A stretch of DNA of 57,711 nucleotides from the NCBI RefSeq assembly GCF_014697625.1, contig NZ_JACJSG010000049.1, positions 1 through 57,711 on the forward strand. The letters are read 5' to 3'. Of this stretch, positions 1 through 9,077 are shown one piece after another (within the stretch, counting starts at the first letter, position 1; each line of letters starts with the position of its first letter). A program made the translations under genes and the position numbers. The stretch is from Anabaena azotica FACHB-119. Lineage in GTDB: Bacteria > Cyanobacteriota > Cyanobacteriia > Cyanobacteriales > Nostocaceae. A model generated the notes under the pieces. That model was not told the DNA's origin. It made no database searches and saw only the letters and a list, made by a program, of their open reading frames with translations.

Positions 1-18
1 GCTCAATTGGCTGGTTTT

Positions 19-40
19 ACACCTCAGCCCGGTGTTTTTT
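19..40 (+). terminator. Rho-independent terminator, gene off the left edge
   Basis: A short stem ACACC/GGTGT with a 7-base loop runs directly into six T residues on the plus strand. It would end transcription of a plus-strand gene lying left of the window. The stem is only 5 bp, so the call is moderate. Confidence 0.45.
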
Positions 41-315
41 ATTTTCTTGACGCAGGCTATTGTTGTATACTAGCTTTCAAACTATAATATTTTCATGGTT
101 CGGCTCCTTTGAGGGTCGCTTTATCGCGTCCGTCTCTCAGGCACTTATTCAATATAGCTAACCTATTCAGGGCTGTCAACCTTTTTTCCAAGATTTCTGG
201 AAAACATTTTTTCGTCGCTTCAAATGCTTCTACAGCAAGGCTTTTGAGATAGTGCTTCCCACGGGTGAAGTAAAGTCTATATTGATGGACTGTTGGGAAA
301 CAGAATTTTTTGTGG
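41..315. other. Gene-free left edge with a possible minus-strand leader
   Basis: No coding frame is supported here. On the minus strand an AAAGGAG ribosome-site-like motif sits 6 nt before an ATG at about 95. That ATG opens a four-codon frame ending in TAG, and a GC-rich, hairpin-prone stretch (about 105-170) precedes it. This could be a structured leader of a minus-strand gene off the left edge, but no known riboswitch class could be matched with confidence. Confidence 0.3.
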
Positions 316-2274
316 TCATGAGGGTAACTGGTTGAGTACCCACTTTAACCACTGTCCAAAGGAACTGACCGCATTTAAACGCCGGACACCAGGGGCGTGG
401 GCTGAGGCAAGTCCATCGACGGCTACTAGGCAGGCGTATTGTAAGCCCAAGAAACTATCGACGGCTGCGTAAGGGCCGCCAAGGGTAATTGCCCCGGCTG
501 CGTACATTTGTCCTTTACCGTTTCGCATTTCTGGGATTTCAAAGTTATTGGCGACGGTTAAGCGTCCGAGATGGTTTAAGGGCAAGTTGTATTGTTTTAC
601 TAGGTCTTCTAATAAGGGACTGGCTTGCACTTTGGCATCTAAACCAGTGGCATCAACTATGAAATCGGCTATGAGTTGCATTTGCCCGAAGCCTTTTTCT
701 TGAATTTGGGTGATGGTGCGATTTTGTGAATCTCTTTCCACTCCCAAAACTTCGCCGAAGGTGATTTGATACCAGCCTTCTCTTAATCCTGCTTCTGTAA
801 TGCGTTGCCAGTCGAGGCGGTCGGCGGTGGTTGTACCACCCCAGTCTGTTAGTAAGCGTTTGCGTTCTTCTGGGGTGGCTTGTTCTAACATGACTCGAAG
901 TTCACCACTCCAGCAGGCTTTGGGCCAATTGAAGGGTTGAAATTCGTAATGGTTTTTGACTAAACGTGTGGCTTTTTGAAATTTGTTGCCTTGGGGTTTG
1001 GGCGATCGCATCAAATGTAAAACTGTAATGTTAGAGTTTTTCCGCCTTGCTTCATAAATTCGCTGGACTATACGTGAAGCTACAATTCCTCTTCCGCGAA
1101 TTAAAACTGTGCCACCTTGGCGTTCTAATTGTTCATATACATGATCGTGTGCTTCATAAGCATTGACGACGGATTTAAAGTCTTGATATTTTTCTCTATA
1201 AGTTTGCAAGTCTGGAAGAAACTGAATTGCTGGATACCCGGTAGCTAGGTGTAGATAGCGACTGACGAAAAAGGCATGATTGCCTTGTCCGCGAGAATAG
1301 GCTACACAATATCTACCATCATCTGTTTTGCGAATGGCTCTAACTCGCCCATAACGATAAATTTGACCCCAGCCGATGCGTTTGGCTTCTCGGTCGATGG
1401 AGTCGAAGACGTTACCTGCGCGGGGAGTATAAGTTTCGGCAAAGGTGGGTTCGGCGAATACCTGCCATAGATATTGTAGTGCTGTGTTTAGCTTACCTTT
1501 GGTGAAGTCCTGCCAAGCTTCTCGCCAAGCGTAACTCGGCCAACCCCAGATATTATCAGGGCAGGAGTCTGAGTTTGAACGCAGTCTTTCATGTAGGGGT
1601 ATTTGGGAGTTGAGGCAAAGGCGTTTGTAACGGGCGTAAGGTTCGGCTTCTAAGCCCAATGCGACAATTTTTTCGGTACGGACACCGCTTATTCTCAATA
1701 AATCAGCCCAAATGAAACTACCTAGTCCTCCGCCAATTGTTAAATAGTCGCATTCATCCACAGGTAGTCTTATGGCGTGGAGTGCTTGTACTGAAACTTG
1801 TTCTGCTTGAAATGCTGGTGGGGGAAAATTACTTCCTAAAGGTGTGAAGGCAGGGTTTTGTGGTATGTGGGGATCGGGAAGGTTAGTATTGGGATTGAAT
1901 TGGATTAAGGAAGGTGGACTGGTGACTGGTACTGTAACACTAGCTGCCAGAGTCACCATGATGATGTAGGGGCCAATTTGCAATGTATCGCCGTGAGCGA
2001 GAACGCCGCGCTTTTGTTGCTGGCTGTTGATGAATATACCGTTAACGCTACCTTGATCAATTACTACCAATTGATTGTTTTCCCAGACAATCAGGGCATG
2101 ATAACGAGAAACTTCATTACTATTAAGTAAGATTCGTGAAACACGCTGTCCTTCCTGTTCCACAGGCAACCGGGCAAATTCTCGACCAAAGGCTATGGGC
2201 GCATTCAACTTTGGTTCTCGCCGTTCCCCTGTTGTTGGGTCTTCCCAACTTAATCGAATTTGTTGGTTAGTCAT
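316..2274 (-). CDS. FHA-domain protein fused to an FAD/NAD-binding oxidoreductase-like domain
   Basis: The 652-residue product has an N-terminal forkhead-associated fold (about residues 5-110). It shows the FHA signature GR, then SRYHA, then a G-S-V-N-G turn, which in this family binds phosphothreonine peptides. A Pro/Asn-rich linker (about 115-160) leads to a large domain opening with a glycine-rich dinucleotide motif (TIGGGLGSF, near residue 180). Later DATGLDAK-like sequence also suggests an FAD-dependent oxidoreductase. Starts at ATG 2274. It lies 52 bp downstream of another FHA gene on the same strand, so the two probably share a transcript. Substrate and phospho-partner cannot be told from sequence. 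No signal peptide is visible, so it is probably cytoplasmic. Confidence 0.7.
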   Translation of the reverse strand: MTNQQIRLSWEDPTTGERREPKLNAPIAFGREFARLPVEQEGQRVSRILLNSNEVSRYHALIVWENNQLVVIDQGSVNGIFINSQQQKRGVLAHGDTLQIGPYIIMVTLAASVTVPVTSPPSLIQFNPNTNLPDPHIPQNPAFTPLGSNFPPPAFQAEQVSVQALHAIRLPVDECDYLTIGGGLGSFIWADLLRISGVRTEKIVALGLEAEPYARYKRLCLNSQIPLHERLRSNSDSCPDNIWGWPSYAWREAWQDFTKGKLNTALQYLWQVFAEPTFAETYTPRAGNVFDSIDREAKRIGWGQIYRYGRVRAIRKTDDGRYCVAYSRGQGNHAFFVSRYLHLATGYPAIQFLPDLQTYREKYQDFKSVVNAYEAHDHVYEQLERQGGTVLIRGRGIVASRIVQRIYEARRKNSNITVLHLMRSPKPQGNKFQKATRLVKNHYEFQPFNWPKACWSGELRVMLEQATPEERKRLLTDWGGTTTADRLDWQRITEAGLREGWYQITFGEVLGVERDSQNRTITQIQEKGFGQMQLIADFIVDATGLDAKVQASPLLEDLVKQYNLPLNHLGRLTVANNFEIPEMRNGKGQMYAAGAITLGGPYAAVDSFLGLQYACLVAVDGLASAHAPGVRRLNAVSSFGQWLKWVLNQLPS

Positions 2275-2326
2275 TGGTCAGTTGTCAGTTGTTTTATCTG
2301 CCTTATTGTTCCCAAGTCCTATCTCT

Positions 2327-2908
2327 TCAATTTGGTGCGACGAGTACGCTGACGGCTGCGGCTAGAGATGTACCACACCAAGGGCAACCAATTTGCAGAT
2401 TTTCGAGTGAGGATACGCGATGGCATTTCGGACACTCTAAACCGTACATTTTTGGTGGTGGTGTTGGATGGTGATGATGTATCGGTGGTGGTGTTGGCTG
2501 TTGGCGTACTGGAGGGATAATTTGTTGACCATTTATAGGTGGTTGTGGTGGGGCTAGAATTGTGGCGGGAATGGTGTTGATGGTAATAGCAGTAACTTGG
2601 AGTTTGACTTGACCTAAGTGGATGATACTTCCTTGGTTTAAGGGTTTTTCGCCTTGTATAAGTTGCTGTCCGTCTACAAGAGGGGGGTTTGGCGATCGCA
2701 AATTTCTGATATAAAAAGTTTGTTGCTGTGGGTGAAAAAATATTTCTACGTGCAGTCCTGATACTGTTGGGTTAGTTAAAACAATATCGCACCGGAGAGG
2801 ATCTCGACCAATGCGGACAGTACCAGGATTTTTACTTGGTTGTTGTTCGTAAATTTGTTGTTTTCTCTGCTGTCCAGAATCTTGCCACTGTAGAGTTAGT
2901 GCGTTCAT
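2327..2908 (-). CDS. FHA-domain protein with C-terminal zinc ribbon
   Basis: 193 residues. The N-terminal half (about 1-105) is an FHA domain with the IGRDPLRCDI strand, a SGLHVEI segment in place of the usual S-x-x-H-A, and an LRSPNPPLVDG turn. A Pro/His/Gln-rich linker follows. The C-terminus carries two CxxC pairs (CPKCH and CPWCG, 18 residues apart) that would bind one zinc ion. Such proteins are phosphothreonine readers in Ser/Thr kinase signalling. The ATG at 2908 is the only good start. It is first in a two-gene unit with the FHA-oxidoreductase. Confidence 0.75.
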   Translation of the reverse strand: MNALTLQWQDSGQQRKQQIYEQQPSKNPGTVRIGRDPLRCDIVLTNPTVSGLHVEIFFHPQQQTFYIRNLRSPNPPLVDGQQLIQGEKPLNQGSIIHLGQVKLQVTAITINTIPATILAPPQPPINGQQIIPPVRQQPTPPPIHHHHPTPPPKMYGLECPKCHRVSSLENLQIGCPWCGTSLAAAVSVLVAPN

Positions 2909-3093
2909 TGTTTTAACTTGGGTAACTCTTTGATTTAGTTACTTCAACTTCCTTCTGTGCGATTCCTAACACGAGTTAGGATTGTCAGGCAAGGTTTGAG
3001 AACAAACTTTATACTAGATTGGTACAAATGAAGTCTCTCGTTATAGGTGATCATTGGTCATTAGTAATTGATCAAGGTATTGAGCGTATTGTT

Positions 3094-3759
3094 TTATCGA
3101 TTGGATGCTAGTTTATCAGCTACACGAGTAGTTTCTGGTAGTCTGTACTTGGGTGTGCAGCGTAATACGTAGTCGATAGCTGTGTGTAAACTGATTTTAT
3201 GACCTGTAGACACGTAGACTGGCTTTACTCCTGTACGAGTTCTTAACACGGCTCCGATAGTTTCACTTTTATGTATTAATGGTTGCCAACTGCCTCTTGT
3301 GTCTGGTAGTTCTTCATGTTTACCAATTAGTAATGATTTAGCTACACCAATTGTTGGTATGTTGAGCAAGACACCTAAGTGGCTGGCTATTCCTAATCTG
3401 CGAGGGTGAGCAATTCCTTGACCGTCGCATAAAATAATATCTGGTGTGGTTTTAATTTTTTCTAGGGCATCAAGTACTGCTGGTATTTCTCGAAATGAGA
3501 GAAATCCGGGAATGTAAGGAAACGATGTGGGACGATATGCTAGGTTGGTTTCGATGACTTGCAAATCGGGGAAACTTAGTACTGCGACTGCTGCGCGGCT
3601 AATTGTACCATCGGCTTCAAAACCCATATCAACACCAGCTACATACTCTACAGGTTGTTTAAACTGATCCTCTGTGATTACTTGGGTGCGTAATTCTTCT
3701 TGAATGGCTATGGCTTCCTCTACTGTCAAAGGCCAAGGATGAGGTTGAGAAGTCTTCAT
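3094..3759 (-). CDS. nfi: Endonuclease V (deoxyinosine 3' endonuclease)
   Basis: 221 residues, the normal length for Nfi. Family motifs are plain: VAGVDMGF (catalytic Asp of the RNase H-like fold), YIPGFLSFRE, ILCDGQGIAHPRR (second catalytic Asp and the DNA-contacting loop), and IGVAKS. The enzyme cuts the second phosphodiester 3' of deoxyinosine in DNA, starting repair of deaminated adenine. ATG at 3759. It stands alone, separated by about 185 bp from the FHA genes and by about 160 bp from the divergent gene upstream. Confidence 0.93.
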   Translation of the reverse strand: MKTSQPHPWPLTVEEAIAIQEELRTQVITEDQFKQPVEYVAGVDMGFEADGTISRAAVAVLSFPDLQVIETNLAYRPTSFPYIPGFLSFREIPAVLDALEKIKTTPDIILCDGQGIAHPRRLGIASHLGVLLNIPTIGVAKSLLIGKHEELPDTRGSWQPLIHKSETIGAVLRTRTGVKPVYVSTGHKISLHTAIDYVLRCTPKYRLPETTRVADKLASNR

Positions 3760-3918
3760 ACTTATAAATTACGTATAAATAATAATTTTAGCAATTTCCA
3801 TAAATTTACTTAGGTATAGTAAAGATTTTTAAATTTTTCATCTGCTGTTGTTTGTGTCGATGAATGGGGAATCCTAAGTGTAGAGGATTTATTGGCTAAT
3901 TTTGGGCTTGATTTGCGT

Positions 3919-4410
3919 ATGACACAGGCAAAACTCGTAAAACTCGCTAAACAGGGAAATACTCAGGCGATCGCATTCTTGATGAATCGTTTTCTAAAGC
4001 CTAAAGGTATCACGGCAAAAGTTATCTTGAAAGATGCTTGCTTACAGGTAATGTTAGAGTCTGCTAATCTTTCTAATCAACAAGCTTTAGTAGCGTTTGT
4101 TCATAAGGGAGTTACTAGTTTAGGTATTACATCTATTGAAAAGGTGAAAGTATACGGACAAACACCTGGCGAGGAATTACCAGTTTGGGCTGAAGAATTT
4201 GAACTAGAAGCAATAGAAAAAATAGAAGATAATCATGTTTTTACTGTTTCTATTATTTTAAATGGTAACAGTGAATGCGGTTTAAATAATCAAACTTTTG
4301 AAAGCATTGCTAATTTAATGACAAATGATATTTTGTCATCTTGTAAAGATTTTTTGATTAAAAAAGTAAGTATAAGTGATGGCGTATCTGTAATTACGAA
4401 AGAAGTTTAA
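3919..4410 (+). CDS. Conserved cyanobacterial protein of unknown function
   Basis: The open frame reaches back to a TTG at 3892, but the ATG at 3919 (product starting MTQAKLVKLA) is the likelier start and gives 163 residues. The N-terminal pattern LAKQGNTQAIAFLMNRFLKP, followed by G-I-T-A-K and VKVYGQTPGEELPVWAEEF, is one I associate with a cyanobacterial domain often found at the N-terminus of other proteins. Its function is not known to me. No membrane segment or signal is present. It precedes a membrane-protein gene on the same strand by about 170 bp. Confidence 0.6.
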   Translation: MTQAKLVKLAKQGNTQAIAFLMNRFLKPKGITAKVILKDACLQVMLESANLSNQQALVAFVHKGVTSLGITSIEKVKVYGQTPGEELPVWAEEFELEAIEKIEDNHVFTVSIILNGNSECGLNNQTFESIANLMTNDILSSCKDFLIKKVSISDGVSVITKEV

Positions 4411-4579
4411 ACTCTCCAACTGGTTTTCATAGTAATTGCGTTATTCTCACGCTGTAGTAATTTTGTTATTTAGGCTTTCATAGCGGGGATTTTTTCAAAC
4501 CATAAATCTGTTTGATTAACTGTAACAGGTAATCATAGCGCTGGTAAATTGATCGTGATGGTATTAGCATTAACTGATT

Positions 4580-5773
4580 ATGACAAAGCCAAATTTTTTA
4601 GAGCAGGCCAAGCATAACCTGAGAGATTTTTCTTGGTCTGTATGGTTTCCATATCCTAGTTCTTGGCTTAGAGCATTAATTTTAGTACCAATTGCTTTAC
4701 CAAGTACAAATCTAATAGTGTTTGGTTTAACTGGCATAATTATATCTTTAGTTGAAAGTAGTCCTTTACTTTTATCCTTTTCTATTTTAATTGGCTTAAT
4801 ATTACCAGCAAGTGTTTTAGCTTTTTTTTATCACTTTGTTTGGTATATATGGCATCAGCGTAGCTCAAGAAGTTACCTATCTAAACTTATGCCTAGTTTT
4901 ATCAGCTTTTGGCATGGTTTGTATACTATTTTTGTATTAGCATTATCTTTTATTATTATCATGTCTGTCTTTTCAGAGCTAGCTTTTCTAGATTGTAAGG
5001 TTTCTGAAAAGTTAGAGTTTTTAAATGTATGTACAGGACGGTTTACTGAACGAGCATTAAAGTTAATTTTTAACAGTATTAACAATGGAGATTTTTTATT
5101 TAAACCTTGGTTTATAGTTTGGTTATTCAATGCTAGTTATCTATACCAAGTTGAGTACTTATTTAGGAAGTTTTTGCATAATAAAATCACAGCAATCTTT
5201 AAAAAGAAAAATAATATTTCTCCCAAAGATTCTAACTTAGAGTTTGGCTATGATGTTCAGGATGAGATAGCAGTAGTACCAGCCAAGAAAAGAAAGAAAC
5301 AACAGACCCAAGTCGGATTAAGTGACCAGAATTATCGACCAAGAGCTAAAAGATTTAAAATAGTAAGATTAATCTTTAATTTATTAATTTTAGGTGGAGC
5401 CGGAATATACTTATATTTTAAGTTTCCAGAAATGAAAAATAATTTAAGTCTTTATATATCTTCTCCGCAGTTATCATACCCTGTTAAACAGGATGCAGGC
5501 ATATTTCAAAAAGGGTTAAATAAAGCAATCAATGCAGCTAATTTAACAAAAACAGCCAAGTCTCACAAAGAATGGAAAACGGCTATCACTCAATGGCAAG
5601 CAGCGATCGCACTTATGAAAACAGTACCACCTTCTAGCCCTAATTATGCAATAGCTCAACAGCAAATTACTGAGTATAAAAAAGCTTGGGTTATGCAGAA
5701 AAAAATACTCAAGGTGCTAAGTAAAGCTATCGCATTTTTGTTAGCATACAAACAGAATAGCGATTTCACCTAA
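4580..5773 (+). CDS. Multi-pass membrane protein of unknown function
   Basis: 397 residues from ATG 4580. Hydrophobic stretches near residues 30-57, 62-92, 108-140 and 175-195 predict about four membrane helices. A Lys/Arg-rich cytoplasmic linker (KKRKKQQ) and a fifth helix near 265-285 follow. The C-terminal part has a helical motif (EWKTAITQWQAAIALMKTVP) that recurs in cyanobacterial proteins, typically near the end. No enzyme motif is seen. The stop at 5773 lies 3 nt before the ATG of the aldo/keto reductase, so the two are surely co-transcribed and possibly translationally coupled. Confidence 0.65.
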   Translation: MTKPNFLEQAKHNLRDFSWSVWFPYPSSWLRALILVPIALPSTNLIVFGLTGIIISLVESSPLLLSFSILIGLILPASVLAFFYHFVWYIWHQRSSRSYLSKLMPSFISFWHGLYTIFVLALSFIIIMSVFSELAFLDCKVSEKLEFLNVCTGRFTERALKLIFNSINNGDFLFKPWFIVWLFNASYLYQVEYLFRKFLHNKITAIFKKKNNISPKDSNLEFGYDVQDEIAVVPAKKRKKQQTQVGLSDQNYRPRAKRFKIVRLIFNLLILGGAGIYLYFKFPEMKNNLSLYISSPQLSYPVKQDAGIFQKGLNKAINAANLTKTAKSHKEWKTAITQWQAAIALMKTVPPSSPNYAIAQQQITEYKKAWVMQKKILKVLSKAIAFLLAYKQNSDFT

Positions 5774-5776
5774 ATT

Positions 5777-6742
5777 ATGACAGCAAAACAGACCAGGCGT
5801 AACTTTCTGTTGACTAGTGCTGCTGTAACTGGAGGTATAATGGTGACAAGTGCTTTGCCACAAAATGCTAGTAACACTGTTACACCAACAGTAATCATGC
5901 CTGAACGCATTTTAGGGCGTACAGAAGTGAAAGTTCCTATTTTTGGCTTGGGAGGCGCAGGACAAACTCCGCTATCTTGGGAAGGAAAACAGTCTGATGC
6001 TGAAGCAATTATTCGCAAAGCTTTAGAAGTGGGTATTCGCTATTTTGATACGGCTGCAAGTTACGGGCCGAGTGAAGATTATTTAGGCAAAGTTTTACCA
6101 CCCCATCGCAGTAAAATATTTTTAGCTAGTAAGACTGATCAAAGAGATAGGGATGGTGCATGGCGAGAATTGGAGCGATCGCTGAAACGTCTAAATACAG
6201 ATTACCTTGATTTGTGGCAATTACATCACGTTTCTTTCCCCGAAGAACTCGATACTATATTTAGTCCCTCTGGTGCAATTAAAGCTTTAGAAGAAGCCAT
6301 TACCCAAAAATTAGTTAGATTTACAGGTATTACCGGACACCGTGATCCTGAAGTAATTGTTGAAGGTTTACGTCGCTATCCTTTCCATACAACACTTATA
6401 CCAGTTAACGCTGCTGACAAACATCACCCGCGTCCTTTCATCCCTGTAGTGTTACCAGTAGCGAAAGCAAAAAATGTAGGTGTAGTTGCGATGAAAGTCC
6501 CAGCTTATGGACGCTTGTTTAAACCAGATGGGTTGACGGGTATGGAACAAGCGATGGGATATACTTTGTCTCAGCCTGGAGTTCATTGTTGTGTAATTGC
6601 GGCGGAAACTGTTGCACAATTAGAAAGTAATGTGAAAGTAGCCTGTGCTTTTCGACCTCTACCGGAAAAAGAATTGGCGGCGATCGCTCAACTTACTGCT
6701 AGCATTTGGGAAGATAGTACATTCTTCCGTAGTTGGTCGTAG
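5777..6742 (+). CDS. Aldo/keto reductase with Tat-type signal sequence
   Basis: 321 residues. The N-terminus has a twin-arginine motif (TRRNFLLTSAA) followed by a hydrophobic stretch, as in Tat-exported proteins. The rest is an AKR TIM barrel with the catalytic tetrad Asp and Tyr in DTAASYGPSEDY, Lys in ASKTD and His in QLHHVSF. AKRs reduce carbonyls with NAD(P)H. Export of such an enzyme is unusual unless cofactor is folded in beforehand, which Tat would allow. It starts 3 nt after the stop of the membrane-protein gene and ends just before a long inverted repeat (6743-6935). Confidence 0.8.
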   Translation: MTAKQTRRNFLLTSAAVTGGIMVTSALPQNASNTVTPTVIMPERILGRTEVKVPIFGLGGAGQTPLSWEGKQSDAEAIIRKALEVGIRYFDTAASYGPSEDYLGKVLPPHRSKIFLASKTDQRDRDGAWRELERSLKRLNTDYLDLWQLHHVSFPEELDTIFSPSGAIKALEEAITQKLVRFTGITGHRDPEVIVEGLRRYPFHTTLIPVNAADKHHPRPFIPVVLPVAKAKNVGVVAMKVPAYGRLFKPDGLTGMEQAMGYTLSQPGVHCCVIAAETVAQLESNVKVACAFRPLPEKELAAIAQLTASIWEDSTFFRSWS

Positions 6743-6935
6743 TATAGCAGGGAACAGGTGACAGGGGACAGGGTACAGCTTCAAAATCGGTTTGCCATAA
6801 AGACTTTATGATTCATCCATGTGGTGAATGCTGTAATTGGTAATTATAGCATTCACCACATATGTTAGGACAAAGATGAATCATAGAATCTTTATCGCAA
6901 GCGGCTTTTCAGCCTATCACCTGTCCCCTGCTATA
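6743..6935. repeat. Nested inverted-repeat element (MITE-like)
   Basis: Three nested pairs of arms are present. Outer: 6743-6765 with 6913-6935, starting TATAGCAGGG and imperfect. Middle: 6794-6817 with 6875-6898, 24 nt with few mismatches. Inner: 6819-6832 with 6848-6861, a perfect 14 nt. The whole element fills the gap between the convergent aldo/keto reductase and DNA methyltransferase genes. It can fold into one long hairpin and may serve as a two-way terminator. It looks like a non-autonomous repeat, with no coding capacity. Confidence 0.7.
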
Positions 6936-6939
6936 ATAG

Positions 6940-8229
6940 TCAACTGTCAACAAGTCCATATTTTTGTGCGGCTTGAGATATATTTAGTTGTAATAGCTTT
7001 TCCGCTCCCAATTCGTAGGATATACTGGGTTTAATAGGTGATATATTCAATTTGTGAATAATCTCTGCGGCGACAGCTTTGGCTAACAATGGCGGTACAG
7101 AGTTACCGACTTGACGAAAACCGTGCCATTTGGTGATGTGAAATCTAAACCAGTCTGGATAAGAATGTAATCTTGCTGCTTCTCTGACTGTAATACATCT
7201 TGATGTAAATGGATGAATCGGTCTAGGTGAAGTGAAAGAACCTCTATACTTGTCAGTTCCAGCCCTTAAGGTATTGCAGACACCAGCAGGATGTAATTTA
7301 TAAAAACGGCTAACGGGTTCTCTTTCACCTGGAACTGTAGCTGCAAAACGTTCGATGGTTGCTTGTGAATGTTTGGTTCTCAAACTGGAGGAAAGCAGAC
7401 GAGAATCAAATAGGCGATCGTATGAATAATCATCTGCTAGGCTATTAATATTGCGAAGTATTGCAGCGTAATTACTCGCCTTGCCATACTCGGCAATTAT
7501 CGAATCTTTTGTTAACAAATCTGAGTATTGTTCTACCTCTGGTAAATCTCCGATCGCTTCCCAAACAGTAGGGCAAATTGGTAGATTAGATAAATCCTTA
7601 GCTTTTAATCTATTAGTATTGACTGGCTTAGTTATTGGCTGGGGATATTTTGGTAATTCCACATCTTCCCTAGCACCAAGTAGAAATAATCTTTCCCGCG
7701 CTTGCGGTACGCCATAATAGGTAGCATTAAGAATTTGATAATTTTCTTCTACTTGATAACCTTGGATTTTAAATTCATCAATTAAAGCTTTAAGGATTCG
7801 TTTATGTTCACCAACTGTAATTCCTTTGACATTTTCCATGACAAAGAATTTTGGTTGTAATTCTAAAACTAACCGATGAAAATGAAATACTAAGGAATTA
7901 CGAGGGTCATCAAGAACCCTTTTACCCATCAGTGAAAAACCTTGACAGGGTGAACCGGAAATTACCACATCAATTTCCTTATTACCAATATGTGAGCGAT
8001 CGCGGATTTCTTTTCCTGTCGTATCCTCTACACTTTTACACAAAACTGAGCAAAACGGGAAGTTATATTCGTGGACTGCACAGTGAATTGGATCAATTTC
8101 TACCGCCGCCAACACATCAAAGCCAGCCTGTTCAAAACCAAGCGTCATTCCACCCGCACCCGCAAATAAATCTACAGCAATGGGTCTTTTTGACAGAGGT
8201 TTGAGTTCTAAGTGCTGGGTGCTAATCAT
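6940..8229 (-). CDS. DNA (cytosine-5-)-methyltransferase
   Basis: 429 residues with the full C5-MTase motif order. Motif I is VDLFAGAGGMTLGF at about 19-32. Motif IV is GSPCQGFS with the catalytic Cys95. Motif VI is MENVKG at 131-136. Motif VIII is QARERLF from 176. A variable target-recognition region runs about 200-320. Motif IX is TVREAARLHSYPDWF, and motif X is QVGNSVPPLLA. It adds a methyl group to C5 of cytosine at a short target that cannot be read from sequence. No restriction enzyme gene is fused or recognisably adjacent, so it may be an orphan methylase, which are common in these cyanobacteria. Divergent from the Uma2-family gene. Confidence 0.92.
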   Translation of the reverse strand: MISTQHLELKPLSKRPIAVDLFAGAGGMTLGFEQAGFDVLAAVEIDPIHCAVHEYNFPFCSVLCKSVEDTTGKEIRDRSHIGNKEIDVVISGSPCQGFSLMGKRVLDDPRNSLVFHFHRLVLELQPKFFVMENVKGITVGEHKRILKALIDEFKIQGYQVEENYQILNATYYGVPQARERLFLLGAREDVELPKYPQPITKPVNTNRLKAKDLSNLPICPTVWEAIGDLPEVEQYSDLLTKDSIIAEYGKASNYAAILRNINSLADDYSYDRLFDSRLLSSSLRTKHSQATIERFAATVPGEREPVSRFYKLHPAGVCNTLRAGTDKYRGSFTSPRPIHPFTSRCITVREAARLHSYPDWFRFHITKWHGFRQVGNSVPPLLAKAVAAEIIHKLNISPIKPSISYELGAEKLLQLNISQAAQKYGLVDS

Positions 8230-8495
8230 ACCGATTATAGATTTAAAGCCTTTAGCTCAAAGTTCCAGAATTGCAAATAATAATATCTATTACAATGCAA
8301 TATTTTTCTTGATTTAAGTGTTACTTTAAAAGTAAAATAATTATTAAAAGCATCAAGTAGGGAAATTATTACATACATTTAAATTTAGTATACTATATCA
8401 CATAAAATACCCAAAAAGTATTTTTGTAAAACATCTCCATAATCTAATGAAACAGAAATTAGCATAGTATTGTCGCCGCTATCTCACTTATCTGT

Positions 8496-9077
8496 ATGGT
8501 TATTAGTCCCTTGACATTGAACTTAGACACAGTTCATCTCACTGACGAACAGTTCTATCAATTATGTCAAAATAACAGTGAATTAAAATTTGAACGCACG
8601 GCTACTGGAGAATTGATTATTATGCCTCCTGTTGGTGGCGAAAGTGGAAATAGAGAGACAGACCTGATCGCTGATTTAGTATTTTGGAATCGGCAAACGG
8701 GACTAGGTTATACTTTTAGTTCTTCTACCATATTTAAGTTACCCAATGGCGCAGACCGTTCTCCTGATGCGGCTTGGATACGGCGGGAACGTTGGGCTGC
8801 ACTCACTACTGAACAAAAACGTAGATTTCCCCCCATTGCACCAGATTTTGTCATTGAGTTAAGGTCAGCAACAGACGATTTAAAAAAGCTACGTCAAAAA
8901 ATGCTGGAATATTTAGATGCTGGGGTGCAGTTAGGATGGTTAATTAATCCTCAACAGCAGCAAGTAGAAATTTATCGTCAAAGCCAAGAAGTGGAAGTGC
9001 GAAATCTGCCAACAGAATTATCAGGTGAAAATATATTACCAGGATTTAGTTTGAGTTTATCTTGTTATGGTCAATAG
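8496..9077 (+). CDS. Uma2 family (DUF820) restriction-endonuclease-fold protein
   Basis: 193 residues from ATG 8496. The Uma2/DUF820 pattern is clear: KFERTATGELIIMPPVGGES near the N-terminus, then SPDAAWIRRERW and FVIELRSATDDLKKLRQKM. The PD...(E/V)xE(L)...K arrangement matches a PD-(D/E)XK nuclease core. Cyanobacteria carry dozens of these genes and their role is unknown. Some are thought to be mobile-element or defence nucleases. It is transcribed divergently from the DNA methyltransferase across a 266-bp AT-rich gap and is convergent with lpxB. Confidence 0.85.
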   Translation: MVISPLTLNLDTVHLTDEQFYQLCQNNSELKFERTATGELIIMPPVGGESGNRETDLIADLVFWNRQTGLGYTFSSSTIFKLPNGADRSPDAAWIRRERWAALTTEQKRRFPPIAPDFVIELRSATDDLKKLRQKMLEYLDAGVQLGWLINPQQQQVEIYRQSQEVEVRNLPTELSGENILPGFSLSLSCYGQ

